64,000 nucleotides of DNA from JAGOEY01 sp017997515 (GTDB lineage Bacteria > Pseudomonadota > Gammaproteobacteria > Burkholderiales > Burkholderiaceae_C). Positions 7,515 to 16,494 of the stretch are shown piece after piece; position 1 is the first letter of the stretch, and every line of letters begins with the position of its first letter. Below the pieces are notes generated by a model, which ran no database searches, had not been told where the DNA came from, and saw only the letters and a program-made list of their open reading frames with translations. The translations under genes and the position numbers were made by a program. The DNA is taken from assembly GCA_026314275.1 (NCBI GenBank), contig CP111109.1, forward strand, positions 434,001 through 498,000, in the 5' to 3' direction.

Positions 7515-8949
7515 ATGTGCAATTTTTGACGATATAGGCCTTCACGGCCTCCACGTCCGCCTCCATCACAAACACACGCCGGGGCAGGTCTTCCATGCCC
7601 ACAAAACGCGCGGGCCGGTCGGGCTCATGGCCCAGCGCCTCGACGATGGTTGCGGCGAACTTGATGGGCAAGGCCGTTTCCAGCACGATCATCGGCACGC
7701 CCGGCGTGAGGTGTTCACGTGCAACCTTCAGGCCGTCGGCGGTGTGGGTGTCGATCACTACGGCGAAGCGTTTGTCGGTGTCGCGGATGGTGGCCAGGCG
7801 GTCGGCGTGGGTGCTCTTGCCACTCACAAAGCCGTAACGCGCTGCCGCGTCGGCAAATGCCGGGTCGGCCGACAGGTCGAAGTGGCCAGTGGCCTGCAGC
7901 TGGGTATGGAACAGGTCGCGGGTGCGTGCACCGTCACGGCCCAACAGGTCGAACACAAAACGCTCGAAGTTGCTGGCCTTGCTGATGTCCATCGACGGGC
8001 TCGACGTCTCATGTGTGTCGGCGCTGCCGCGCACGCGGTACACACCGGTGCGGAAGAATTCGTCGAGTACGTCGTTCTCGTTGGTGGCCGCCACCAGCTG
8101 GTGGATGGGCAGGCCCATCATGCGCGCCACATGGCCGGCGCAGATGTTGCCGAAGTTGCCCGATGGCACGGTGAAGCTGACCTTCTCCGCATCCGAGCCG
8201 GTGGCCTGGAAGTAACCCGCAAAGTAGTACACCACCTGGGCCAGCAAACGCGCCCAGTTGATGCTGTTGACGGTGCCAATTTTGTATTTGCGTTTGAAGT
8301 CGAGGTCGTTCGACACCGCCTTCACGATGTCCTGGCAGTCGTCGAACACCCCTTTGATAGCGATGTTGTGGATGTTCTCGTCCATCAGGCTGAACATCTG
8401 CGCCTGCTGGAATGGGCTCATACGGCCGTCGGGCGAGGTCATGAAGACCCGCACGCCCTTTTTGCCGCGCATGGCGTATTCGGCCGCGCTGCCGGTGTCG
8501 CCGCTGGTGGCGCCCAGTATGTTGAGTTCTTCACCGCGGCGGGCAAGTTCGTATTCGAACAGGTTGCCCAGCAGCTGCATGGCCATGTCCTTGAAGGCCA
8601 GCGTGGGGCCGTTGGACAGGGCTTCGAGGTACACGCGGTCTTCGAGCTGTTTCAGCGGCACGATGGTGGCAGTGCCAAAAACGGCCTCGGTATAGGTCTT
8701 GGCGCACAGGGCGCGCAGGTCGTCGGCAGGAATGTCGTCGATGTAAAGCGACAGCACTTCAAAGGCCAGCGCAGCGTAACCACCGGCACGGCCTTCGTTG
8801 AAAACGGCACGAAGCTGGGCCAGCTTGGTGGCATCGACCTGCGGATAGGCCTCGGGCAAATACAAACCACCGTCGGGCGCGAGGCCTTCGAGCAGGATTT
8901 CGCAGAAACGCTTGCGGTCGGGGTGGCCGCGGGTGGAGAGGTACAACAT
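7513..8949 (-). CDS. thrC: threonine synthase
   Basis: This is a PLP enzyme converting O-phosphohomoserine to threonine and phosphate, the last step of threonine synthesis in the cytosol. It has 478 residues, the long (yeast/E. coli-like) class. The PLP lysine is K120 in LAFKDMAMQLL and the phosphate-binding loop is GATSGDTGSA at 146-155. The start MLYLSTRG is typical. The ATG overlaps the hom stop codon by one base, so the two are translationally coupled. A Thr-pathway pair with hom upstream and asd elsewhere in the window. Confidence 0.97.
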   Translation of the reverse strand: MLYLSTRGHPDRKRFCEILLEGLAPDGGLYLPEAYPQVDATKLAQLRAVFNEGRAGGYAALAFEVLSLYIDDIPADDLRALCAKTYTEAVFGTATIVPLKQLEDRVYLEALSNGPTLAFKDMAMQLLGNLFEYELARRGEELNILGATSGDTGSAAEYAMRGKKGVRVFMTSPDGRMSPFQQAQMFSLMDENIHNIAIKGVFDDCQDIVKAVSNDLDFKRKYKIGTVNSINWARLLAQVVYYFAGYFQATGSDAEKVSFTVPSGNFGNICAGHVARMMGLPIHQLVAATNENDVLDEFFRTGVYRVRGSADTHETSSPSMDISKASNFERFVFDLLGRDGARTRDLFHTQLQATGHFDLSADPAFADAAARYGFVSGKSTHADRLATIRDTDKRFAVVIDTHTADGLKVAREHLTPGVPMIVLETALPIKFAATIVEALGHEPDRPARFVGMEDLPRRVFVMEADVEAVKAYIVKNCT

Positions 8950-10271
8950 CAGGCCAGTTCCTCCTTGCGGATACGCGTGATGGTCGCCAGCACCGTGGGC
9001 AGCGCCTGCATCTGTGCAATGGCGGCGTCCATCTTGGCTTCCACACAGTCGTGGGTGAGGATGATCACGTCGGTTTGCGTGGAGCCCTCACCGCCCACTT
9101 CGTCGGCTTCGCGCTGCAGCACCGCGTCGATGCTGATGCCAGCGCCAGCCAGCAGGCCGGTGACCTTGGCCAGCACACCGGCTTCATCAGCCACGCGCAG
9201 GCGCAGGTAGTAGCTGGTGACCACGTCGGCCATCGGCAGCACGGCCAGGTTGCTCATGGCGTTGGGCTGGAAGGCCAGGTGCGGCACACGTTGCAGTGGG
9301 TCGGCGGTGTGCAGGCGGGTGATGTCCACCAGGTCGGCGATCACCGCACTGGCGGTGGGCTCGCTGCCCGCGCCCTTGCCGTAGTACAGCGTGGTGCCCA
9401 CGGCATCACCCTGCACCACCACGGCGTTCATCGCGCCTTCCACGTTAGCGATCAGGCGTTTGGCGGGCACCAGGCTGGGGTGCACACGCAGCTCGATCCC
9501 CTTGGCCGTGCGTTTGGTGATGCCCAGCAGCTTGATGCGGTAGCCGAGTTGTTCGGCGTACTTGATGTCGGCAGCGCCCAGCTTGGTGATGCCTTCCACA
9601 TGCGCCTTGTCGAACTGCACAGGGATGCCGAAAGCTATTGCCGACATCAGCGTGACCTTGTGCGCGGCGTCCACACCTTCGATGTCGAAGGTGGGGTCGG
9701 CTTCGGCGTAACCCAGGCGTTGGGCCTCTTTCAGCACCACGTCAAAGTCCAGGCCCTTGTCGCGCATTTCGGACAGGATGAAGTTGGTGGTGCCGTTGAT
9801 GATGCCGGCGATCCACTGGATGCTGTTGGCGGTCAGGCCTTCACGCAGCGCCTTGATGATGGGGATACCCCCGGCCACGGCAGCCTCGAACGCAACCATC
9901 ACACCCTTGGCGGATGCGGCGGCGAAGATTTCGGTTCCGTGTACAGCCAGCAGCGCCTTGTTGGCGGTGACGACGTGTTTGCCCGCGGCAATGGCTTCCA
10001 GCACCAGCGCCTTGGCGATGCCGTAGCCACCAATCAACTCAATGACGATGTCGATGTCGGGGTTGGCGATGACGGCACGGGCGTCAGCCACCACCTGCAC
10101 GTTGGGGCCGACCAGCGAGCGGGCCTTGTCCACATCCAGGTCGGCCACCATGGTGATCTCGATACCCCGGCCCGCGCGGCGGCGGATTTCTTCCTGGTTG
10201 CGTTGCAGGACGTTGAAAGTGCCGCTGCCGACGGTGCCGGAGCCCAACAGGCCTACTTGGATCGGTTTCAT
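8949..10271 (-). CDS. hom: homoserine dehydrogenase
   Basis: This NAD(P)-dependent enzyme reduces aspartate semialdehyde to homoserine, the branch point to Thr, Ile and Met. It has 440 residues: an N-terminal Rossmann domain with LGSGTVGSGT (GxGxxG at 10-15), the catalytic domain with GIINGTTNFILSEM, and a C-terminal ACT domain (from about 355, starting YYLRLRVADEAGVLAKVTGL) that in this class gives feedback control by threonine. It is a single-function enzyme without an aspartokinase part. Its stop overlaps the thrC start. A type-A repeat lies just upstream of its start, between hom and alaA. Confidence 0.97.
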   Translation of the reverse strand: MKPIQVGLLGSGTVGSGTFNVLQRNQEEIRRRAGRGIEITMVADLDVDKARSLVGPNVQVVADARAVIANPDIDIVIELIGGYGIAKALVLEAIAAGKHVVTANKALLAVHGTEIFAAASAKGVMVAFEAAVAGGIPIIKALREGLTANSIQWIAGIINGTTNFILSEMRDKGLDFDVVLKEAQRLGYAEADPTFDIEGVDAAHKVTLMSAIAFGIPVQFDKAHVEGITKLGAADIKYAEQLGYRIKLLGITKRTAKGIELRVHPSLVPAKRLIANVEGAMNAVVVQGDAVGTTLYYGKGAGSEPTASAVIADLVDITRLHTADPLQRVPHLAFQPNAMSNLAVLPMADVVTSYYLRLRVADEAGVLAKVTGLLAGAGISIDAVLQREADEVGGEGSTQTDVIILTHDCVEAKMDAAIAQMQALPTVLATITRIRKEELA

Positions 10272-10292
10272 GGATTTTTTACAGTCAAAAGT

Positions 10293-10333
10293 GGCTGCAG
10301 CGCTTATCTGACGGGCGCAAGCAGCTATTAAAA
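10293..10333 (+). repeat. type-A short interspersed repeat copy 4
   Basis: This lies between the hom start and the alaA 3' region. It contains GCGCAAGCAGCTATTAAAAA, the conserved end of the family. Confidence 0.6.
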
Positions 10334-10370
10334 AAGGAGTTGCTCTCGTTATCTCAACTACCAGGCTGCC

Positions 10371-10466
10371 CCTTCAAGGGCACCCGCGGAACTGGCTTCG
10401 CCAGGCCGCTGGGTGCGCCCACCTCGCGCAGCAGAGGGGGGAGCTGCGAAGCAGCTTGGGGGGTGC
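10371..10466 (-). repeat. type-B double-hairpin repeat copy 1, after alaA stop
   Basis: Read on the minus strand directly after the alaA stop, it has the family plan: a CCCCCCAAGCTGCTTCG arm, a C-rich/G-rich centre, then GGCCTGGCGAAGCCAGTTCCGCGG. TGGCTTCGCCA is a 4-bp hairpin with a three-base loop. This copy belongs to a subtype (shared with 63703-63788) in which the centre reads GGGCGCACC. Confidence 0.7.
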
Positions 10467-10467
10467 T

Positions 10468-11697
10468 TCATTTGTTCTCGTGCTGCTGGCGGTACTTGGC
10501 AAGGAAGTCGGCCAGACGGCCGATTGCGACGCGCAGGTCGTCCTCATGCGGCAGGAACACGATGCGGAAATGCTGGTGGTCCGGGTAGTTGAAACCCGAG
10601 CCTTGCACGAGCATCACCCGGGTGGCGCGCAGCACCTGCATGAAGAAGTCGCGGTCATCGGCAATGGGGTACATCGCCGGGTCCAGGCGGGGGAACATGT
10701 ACAGCGCGGCCTGGGGCTTCACGCACGTGACACCAGGGATGGCGGTGATGAGTTCGTAAGCCAGATCGCGCTGGCGGCGCAGGCGGCCACCGGGTTTGAC
10801 CAGGTCGTGGATGCTCTGGTAACCGCCCAGCGCGGTCTGGATCGCCCACTGGCCGGGCACGTTGGAGCCCAGCTTCAGGTTGGCCAGCATGTTCAGGCCT
10901 TCGATGTAATCCTTGGCGACGTGTTTGGGGCCCGACACGATCATCCAGCCCGCACGGTAGCCACACGAGCGGTAGGCTTTGGACAGCGAGTTGAAGGTCA
11001 ACGTCAGCACGTCATTCGACAGGCTCGCCATGGCCGTGTGTTTCACGTCGTCGTACAGCACCTTGTCGTACACCTCGTCCACCAGCAGCACCAGGTTGTG
11101 TTCGCGGGCGATGGCAACAATGCCACGCAACAGGTCGTCCGGGTACAACACACCGGTTGGGTTATTGGGGTTGATCACCGCAATGCCGCGTGTACGCGGC
11201 GTGATCTTGGCGCGGATGTCGGCCAAGCTGGGCAACCAGCCGTCTTCTTCGTCGCAGTGGTAGTGCACCGGTTTGCCGCCGGACAGGCTGGTGGCCGCCG
11301 TCCACAGCGGGTAGTCGGGCATGGGCACCAGCAGTTCATCGCCTTCGTCCAGCAACGCGTTGGTGGCCATCACGATCAGCTCACTCGCGCCATTGCCGAG
11401 GTAGATGTCGTCGAGCGTGACACCTTCAATGCCCTGCTGCTGGGTGTAGTGCATCACCGCCTTGCGCGCGGCGAAGATGCCCTTGCTGTCCGAATAACCC
11501 GCCGAGTCGGGCAGGTTGCGGATCATGTCCTGCTGGATTTCTTCGGGGGCATCAAAGCCAAACGGCGCCATGTTGCCGATGTTGAGCTTGATGATCTTCT
11601 GGCCCTCGTCCTCCATCTGCTTGGCCGCGTCCACGATCGGGCCCCGAACGTCGTAGAGCACATTGCTGAGTTTGGCGGATTTGCGGATGGTCTTCAT
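10468..11697 (-). CDS. alaA: pyridoxal-phosphate aminotransferase, AlaA type (glutamate-pyruvate aminotransferase)
   Basis: This is a fold-type I aminotransferase that makes alanine from pyruvate and glutamate. It has 409 residues and is very close to E. coli AlaA from its first residues (KSAKLSNVLYDVRGPI) through NIGNMAPFGFDAPEEI and the end. NPNNPTG is at 176-182, DEVY at 207-210 and the PLP lysine K240 is in FNSLSKAYRSCGYRAGW. It is the gene upstream of hom-thrC on the same strand, separated by two short repeats. The stop codon directly abuts a type-B repeat. Confidence 0.94.
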   Translation of the reverse strand: MKTIRKSAKLSNVLYDVRGPIVDAAKQMEDEGQKIIKLNIGNMAPFGFDAPEEIQQDMIRNLPDSAGYSDSKGIFAARKAVMHYTQQQGIEGVTLDDIYLGNGASELIVMATNALLDEGDELLVPMPDYPLWTAATSLSGGKPVHYHCDEEDGWLPSLADIRAKITPRTRGIAVINPNNPTGVLYPDDLLRGIVAIAREHNLVLLVDEVYDKVLYDDVKHTAMASLSNDVLTLTFNSLSKAYRSCGYRAGWMIVSGPKHVAKDYIEGLNMLANLKLGSNVPGQWAIQTALGGYQSIHDLVKPGGRLRRQRDLAYELITAIPGVTCVKPQAALYMFPRLDPAMYPIADDRDFFMQVLRATRVMLVQGSGFNYPDHQHFRIVFLPHEDDLRVAIGRLADFLAKYRQQHENK

Positions 11698-11754
11698 GGT
11701 GCGGGGGCGGGGTACGAAGAGGGCTTACAAGGGTGCGGGGCACCCGGCGAAACC

Positions 11755-11760
11755 TATAAT
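11755..11760 (+). promoter_or_regulatory. possible -10 box upstream of the Mth938-like gene
   Basis: TATAAT occurs about 93 bases before the ATG at 11853. No good -35 was found at the right spacing. A perfect hairpin GGGTGC-GGG-GCACCC (11731-11745) lies just upstream, in the gap shared with the divergent alaA gene. Confidence 0.35.
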
Positions 11761-11852
11761 TTGACCACAGTTCTGCGCTGCACCGCCCCCGGATGGTGCA
11801 GAGCCCACCCACACACCCAAGCCGCTCCCACGCGCCCGTCCCACCCCATTCC

Positions 11853-12272
11853 ATGAAGCTGCAACCCGACAAATTCGATGTCCAGTCCATCACCGGCCAC
11901 GGCCCCGGCTGGATCAGCGTGGGCACGGGCAGCCGCAGCGAGAAGATCGAAGGCAGCGTGGTGCTGGGCGCTCGGGGCGAGCGGTTTGACTGGCACTGCA
12001 GCAGTTTTGCCGAGCTGACGCCCGAACACTTCGCCCAGCTGGCGGCGCTGGACGCTGAAATCGTCATATTTGGCAGCGGTCTGCGCAATCGGTTTCCGCC
12101 GCCAGCGTGGCTCAAACCGCTGATCGCCAAACGTATCGGGCTGGAGACGATGGACACCGCCGCCGCGTGCCGCACCTACAACGTGCTGGCCTCGGAAGGG
12201 CGCCATGTGGTGGCTGCATTGCTGCTGGAACCGGGCGTCTCAGGGATAACACCCCTCGTTCCAGAGCGGTAA
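11853..12272 (+). CDS. Mth938-like (DUF498/NDUFAF3-related) domain protein
   Basis: This is a 139-residue cytosolic protein of the Mth938 fold, related to mitochondrial complex I assembly factor NDUFAF3. It shows the family features SVVLGARGERFDW, the VIFGSGLRNRFPPP loop, the GLETMDTAAACRTYNVLASEGR segment (a conserved ME/TMDTxAACRTYN block) and a VVAALLLEP strand. The bacterial function is not established; a role in membrane-complex assembly is only inferred from the human relative. The ATG at 11853 is chosen by alignment to the usual start, since the frame is open further upstream without homology. It is monocistronic or linked to the peroxiredoxin gene 142 bp downstream. Confidence 0.88.
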   Translation: MKLQPDKFDVQSITGHGPGWISVGTGSRSEKIEGSVVLGARGERFDWHCSSFAELTPEHFAQLAALDAEIVIFGSGLRNRFPPPAWLKPLIAKRIGLETMDTAAACRTYNVLASEGRHVVAALLLEPGVSGITPLVPER

Positions 12273-12414
12273 GCACTTGTGTGACAGCAGACCCAAAGGC
12301 TTTTCAGGGTAAAATCATGGGCTGCAGTTGGGGTGGCGACCCAATTGGTACCTCCAAGCGTACCATCTCCCCAACTTTCAACGACCTCATCCTGTCACAC
12401 GAGATTGAAGCAAT

Positions 12415-12906
12415 ATGGCGATCGTTGTCAACAAATCCCTTCCAGAATTCGAAGCCAACGCCACGAGTGGCATCAAGGTGTCCAACACCTCCCACCTCGG
12501 CCATGTGCTGGTGCTGTATTTTTACCCGAAAGATAACACCCCCGGCTGCACCACGGAAGCCATGCAATTCCGCGACAGGCACGAAGACTTTGTGAAGGCG
12601 GGTGCCACCGTCTTCGGCGTGTCGCGCGACAACATGCGCTCACACGATGAGTTCAAGGCCAAGCTGGAGCTGCCTTTTGAGCTGATCGCCGACACCGAAG
12701 AAAAAATGTGCCACATGTTCGGCGTGGTCAAGAACAAGATCATGTACGGCAAGAAGGTCAAGGGCATCGAGCGCAGCACTTTCCTGATTGGTGCCGACGG
12801 CCTGCTGAAGGAAGAATGGCGCGGACTCAAGGTTCCAGGCCATGTGGACGACGTTCTGGCAGCCGTCAAGGTGCTGAACAACATCGAGCCCGCCACCGCG
12901 GAATAA
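12415..12906 (+). CDS. bcp: thioredoxin-dependent thiol peroxidase, Bcp/PrxQ family
   Basis: This is a peroxiredoxin reducing hydrogen and organic peroxides in the cytosol, 163 residues. The peroxidatic cysteine is C45 in PKDNTPGCTTEA, with the family context LYFYPKD and GVSRDN. The resolving cysteine found five residues later in E. coli Bcp is here a methionine (M50). The only other cysteine is C99 in EEKMCHMFGVV. So the enzyme is either 1-Cys or uses C99 by another geometry. The gene has its own strong terminator downstream. Confidence 0.95.
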   Translation: MAIVVNKSLPEFEANATSGIKVSNTSHLGHVLVLYFYPKDNTPGCTTEAMQFRDRHEDFVKAGATVFGVSRDNMRSHDEFKAKLELPFELIADTEEKMCHMFGVVKNKIMYGKKVKGIERSTFLIGADGLLKEEWRGLKVPGHVDDVLAAVKVLNNIEPATAE

Positions 12907-13002
12907 GCCCCGGAGCCTTGTCATTTTGTGGTGGCATGGCTCATGCATAATGGGCTCATGCCCCTGAACGCTGCCGTACATACCGCTACTGCACACACAC
13001 CC

Positions 13003-13040
13003 AAAGCCGCCTCGGTTTCCCAGGCGGCTTTGTCGTTTTT
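13003..13040 (+). terminator. intrinsic terminator after bcp
   Basis: AAAGCCGCCT (13003-13012) pairs perfectly with AGGCGGCTTT (13022-13031), followed by GTCGTTTTT. It ends the bcp transcript about 100 bases after its stop codon. Confidence 0.85.
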
Positions 13041-13093
13041 CGACCGCCCCATCGACTGGCTCATCAACCGCCTTTTGTGAGACCCCCCGCCCC

Positions 13094-14833
13094 ATGCCAT
13101 TGCCTCCCGCCCCCACCAAGCGTGCAGCCCTGCTCTCCAGCGAAGTGTTCGACACCCCGGCCCGTGCCCCGGCCAAGGCGGCTGCCCCCAAGGCAAGTAC
13201 CCGCCGCTCCCCTGCCCGTGCGGACCACACCGCAGGCACATCCACCCACACAGACGCGCCAGCGCGCACACGCACGCCCACCCAGGCCAAACTGCCGCTG
13301 CAGGCCCCCGCACCCAGCACCCTGCTGCAGCCTGAAGCCAGCGCAGCACCCGCCGCCGAGTTGTACACACGTCCGGCCACCGCCCGTGCGCAGCAGCAGG
13401 CCCCCGCACCGGCCCCACGCACCAAAAACACACGCCGCAACGGGCCGACCAAATTGTTTGTGCTGGACACCAACGTGCTGCTGCACGACCCGATGTGCCT
13501 GTTCCGGTTTGAAGAACACGACATCTTCCTGCCGATGATCGTGCTGGAAGAGCTGGACGCACACAAGAAGGGCATGACCGAAGTGGCCCGCAACGGCCGC
13601 CAGACCAGCCGCACCCTCGACGCACTGGCGGGTGCCCAGGGTGCAGACATCACCAAGGGCCTGAAGCTCGACACCACTGGCCACCGCGAAGCCGGCGGCT
13701 GCCTGTTCTTCCAGACCCAGCAACTCGACTACGCACTGCCCACGAGCCTGCCCCAGGGCAAGGCCGACAACCAGATCCTGGGGGTGGTCGAATCCCTGCG
13801 TAAACAGTACGCACCGCGTGAAGTGGTGTTGGTGTCCAAAGACATCAACATGCGGGTCAAAGCCCGTGCACTGGGCCTGGCCACCGACGACTACCAGAAC
13901 GACAAAACACTCGAAGACGGCGACCTGCTCTACTCCGGCGCCCTGGCCCTGCCCATCGACTTCTGGACCCGCCAGACCAAACAGGTCGAGAGCTGGCAGA
14001 CCGGCAGCACCACGTTCTACCGCATCACCGGCCCCATCGTCGCGAGCCTGCTGATCAACCAGTTTGTGTACTTTGAAGCACCTGGTGAGCCGAGTATGTA
14101 CGGCCGTATCACCGAAATCCGCGACAAAACTGCCGTCATCAAAACCCTGCGCGACTTTGGCCATGCCAAAAATGCAGTCTGGGGTGTGACCACGCGCAAC
14201 CGCGAGCAGAACTTCGCGATGAACCTGCTGACGGACCCAGAGATCGACTTTGTCACCCTCACCGGCACGGCCGGCACCGGCAAGACGCTGATGGCACTGG
14301 CCTCCGGCCTGACCCAGGTGCTGGACGACCGCCGTTACACCGAGATCATCATGACCCGCGCTACCGTGAGTGTGGGTGAAGACATTGGCTTTCTGCCCGG
14401 CACCGAAGAGGAAAAAATGGGCCCGTGGATGGGTGCACTGGACGACAACCTCGAATTTCTGGCCAAGGGTGACGGCGGCAACGCCGGTGAATGGGGGCGC
14501 GCCGCCACCAATGAGCTGATCCGCAGCCGCATCAAGATCAAGAGCATGAACTTCATGCGCGGGCGCACCTTCCTGAACAAGTACGTGATCATCGACGAAG
14601 CGCAGAACCTGACGCCCAAACAGATGAAGACCCTGATCACCCGCGCGGGCCCAGGCACAAAAATCATCTGTATGGGCAACCTGGCCCAGATCGACACGCC
14701 CTACCTCACCGAAGGCTCTTCCGGCCTGACCTACGCGGTGGACAAGTTCAAAGGCTGGCCCCACAGCGGCCACATCACCCTGGCGCGCGGCGAACGCTCG
14801 CGGCTTGCGGACTTTGCGAGCGAAGTACTGTAA
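13094..14833 (+). CDS. PhoH family protein with N-terminal PIN domain (PhoH2/YlaK type)
   Basis: This is a 579-residue fusion of a PIN ribonuclease-like domain (from about 118, with the acidic start FVLDTNVLLHDP, D125) to a PhoH P-loop ATPase domain in the C-terminal half. The PhoH Walker A is TGTAGTGKT (K397) and Walker B is YVIIDEAQN (D501-E502). PIN-PhoH proteins studied elsewhere act as ATP-driven RNA unwinding and cleavage enzymes. The first 117 residues are a Pro/Ala/Thr-rich low-complexity tail without a recognised domain. The start is uncertain because no good ribosome-binding site precedes the ATG at 13094. Confidence 0.93.
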   Translation: MPLPPAPTKRAALLSSEVFDTPARAPAKAAAPKASTRRSPARADHTAGTSTHTDAPARTRTPTQAKLPLQAPAPSTLLQPEASAAPAAELYTRPATARAQQQAPAPAPRTKNTRRNGPTKLFVLDTNVLLHDPMCLFRFEEHDIFLPMIVLEELDAHKKGMTEVARNGRQTSRTLDALAGAQGADITKGLKLDTTGHREAGGCLFFQTQQLDYALPTSLPQGKADNQILGVVESLRKQYAPREVVLVSKDINMRVKARALGLATDDYQNDKTLEDGDLLYSGALALPIDFWTRQTKQVESWQTGSTTFYRITGPIVASLLINQFVYFEAPGEPSMYGRITEIRDKTAVIKTLRDFGHAKNAVWGVTTRNREQNFAMNLLTDPEIDFVTLTGTAGTGKTLMALASGLTQVLDDRRYTEIIMTRATVSVGEDIGFLPGTEEEKMGPWMGALDDNLEFLAKGDGGNAGEWGRAATNELIRSRIKIKSMNFMRGRTFLNKYVIIDEAQNLTPKQMKTLITRAGPGTKIICMGNLAQIDTPYLTEGSSGLTYAVDKFKGWPHSGHITLARGERSRLADFASEVL

Positions 14834-14855
14834 ACACAGCCGCTCCTAAAAGAAG

Positions 14856-14896
14856 AGCGCCTTGTGCCCCACCAGTGGGCGCACAAGGCGCTTTTT
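14856..14896. terminator. bidirectional terminator between phoH-like gene and dnaB
   Basis: AGCGCCTTGTGC (14856-14867) pairs with GCACAAGGCGCT (14881-14892), followed by TTTT on the plus strand. It sits between the convergent PIN-PhoH and dnaB genes and can serve both. Confidence 0.85.
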
Positions 14897-14926
14897 CTAT
14901 GGAATTCTTGAAACGCCTGGGGCTGC

Positions 14927-16333
14927 CTAAAAGTCTCCGCCCGCTCCGTACGCCAGGCTCTCAAAGCGGGTTTGCGCCTTGTGGAAGTACAGCTTCACCG
15001 TACCGGTCGGGCCGTTACGCTGTTTTCCGATGATGACCTCGGCCACGTTCGGCTCCTTGCTTTCCTTGTTGTAGTAGTCGTCGCGGTAAATGAACATGAT
15101 GATGTCCGCGTCCTGCTCAATGGCGCCCGACTCACGCAAGTCACTCATCATGGGGCGTTTGTCCGTGCGGGTTTCCACACTTCGGTTCAGCTGCGACAAC
15201 GCAATCACCGGGCATTGCAGCTCTTTGGCGAGCATTTTTAAGCCCCGAGAAATTTCGCCCAGCTCGGTAGCACGGTTGTCGCCACCCGATGCGCTGGAGC
15301 CACTCATCAGCTGCAAATAGTCGACCACGATCAGGCCCAGCTTGCCGCACTGGCGGGCCAGCCGACGGGCGTTGGCGCGAAGCTCGCTGGGTGTCAAGCC
15401 TGGCGTCTCGTCGATATGCAGCGACACCGTGCGCAGCTTCTCAATGGCCTCGGTCAGACGCGGCCACTCCTCGTCCTTGAGTTTGCCGGAGCGCAGGTTG
15501 GTCTGGTCGATCCGCCCGATGGAGCCCACGATACGCACCGCGAGTTGGGCCGCACCCATTTCCATCGAGAACACCGCCACGGGCAGCCCTTCGTGCAAAG
15601 CCACGTGTTCAGCAATGTTGATCGCAAAAGCAGTCTTGCCCATCGACGGACGTGCGGCCAGCACCACCATGTCACCGGCCTGCAGACCCGACGTCATACG
15701 GTCCAGGTCGATAAAACCGGTGGGCACCCCTGTCACGTCATTGGGGTTGTCGGCCATCTCCTGCACCCGGTCCAGCAGGTCGACCACCAGGGTGTCCATA
15801 CTCTGGAAGCCCTGCTTCATGCGCGAGCCTTCTTCACCGATATTGAAGATTTTTTGCTCGGCTTCGTCCAGGATTTTCTCGACCGGTTTGCCTTGTGGAT
15901 TAAATGCGTTGGTCGCAATCTCGTCGCTGGCGGTGACCAGCTTGCGCAGAATACCGCGCTCACGCACGATCTCGGCGTACCGGCGGATATTGCCCGCGCT
16001 AGGCACGTACTGCGCCAGCGAATTCAAATACGCCAACCCGCCCACTTCCTCGGCCTTGCCCAGGCTTTGCAGCACTTCGTATACCGTGATCACGTCGGCG
16101 GGTTTGGAGCCATTGATCAGCCCCGACACCGCGGTGAAGATCAGCTTGTGTTCATATCGGTAAAAATCGTTTTCCTTGAGGATGTCACCTACCCGGTCCC
16201 AGGCGTTGTTGTCCAGCAGCAAGCCCCCCAGCACGCTGGACTCGGCCTCGATGGAATGCGGCGGGATACGCAGCTGCGCGACCTGGCGGTCGGGGGTGTA
16301 TTCACTCTCGATGTCTGGAAAAACCGCTGACAT
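14927..16333 (-). CDS. dnaB: replicative DNA helicase DnaB
   Basis: This is the hexameric 5'-3' helicase that drives the replication fork. It has 468 residues: an N-terminal DnaG-interaction domain (about 20-125, PPHSIEAESSVLGGLL), a linker, and a RecA-like motor with Walker A ARPSMGKTAFA (G232-K233-T234), VVDYLQLM as Walker B, and the C-terminal KQRNGPTGTVKL motif. No intein. It lies downstream of rpsF-priB-rpsR-rplI on the same strand, the common betaproteobacterial order, but a terminator separates it from rplI, so it likely has its own promoter in the 160-bp gap. Confidence 0.98.
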   Translation of the reverse strand: MSAVFPDIESEYTPDRQVAQLRIPPHSIEAESSVLGGLLLDNNAWDRVGDILKENDFYRYEHKLIFTAVSGLINGSKPADVITVYEVLQSLGKAEEVGGLAYLNSLAQYVPSAGNIRRYAEIVRERGILRKLVTASDEIATNAFNPQGKPVEKILDEAEQKIFNIGEEGSRMKQGFQSMDTLVVDLLDRVQEMADNPNDVTGVPTGFIDLDRMTSGLQAGDMVVLAARPSMGKTAFAINIAEHVALHEGLPVAVFSMEMGAAQLAVRIVGSIGRIDQTNLRSGKLKDEEWPRLTEAIEKLRTVSLHIDETPGLTPSELRANARRLARQCGKLGLIVVDYLQLMSGSSASGGDNRATELGEISRGLKMLAKELQCPVIALSQLNRSVETRTDKRPMMSDLRESGAIEQDADIIMFIYRDDYYNKESKEPNVAEVIIGKQRNGPTGTVKLYFHKAQTRFESLAYGAGGDF

Positions 16334-16448
16334 AAATCTCCTTGCTAGCCCTCCATGCTACGCCGCCGAGGACTATTTCCCTGTGGACAAAGCTGTGGAC
16401 GGCTTGTGTGTTTGCGGGGGGTAAACACCTGAATTCTGTGGGCAAAAC

Positions 16449-16473
16449 AAAAGCCGCCCGAAGGCGGCTTTTT
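16449..16473 (-). terminator. terminator after rplI
   Basis: AAAGCCGCC-CGAA-GGCGGCTTT forms a tight stem with a tetraloop; on the minus strand it is followed by TGTTTTG. It separates the S6-L9 operon from dnaB. Confidence 0.8.
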
Positions 16474-16494
16474 AGATAACCGGGTAAACGGTGA

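Noticed and set aside
7627..9210. A 527-codon open frame on the plus strand opposite thrC
   Set aside because: It is a shadow of the GC-rich codon pattern of thrC and hom, with His/Gly/Val-rich low-information protein and no recognisable domain.
12958..13080. A 40-codon small frame between bcp and the PIN-PhoH gene
   Set aside because: It runs straight through the bcp terminator stem and has no ribosome-binding site.
13064..14773. A 569-codon frame antisense to the PIN-PhoH gene
   Set aside because: Antisense artefact of high third-position GC; the sense protein has complete catalytic motifs.
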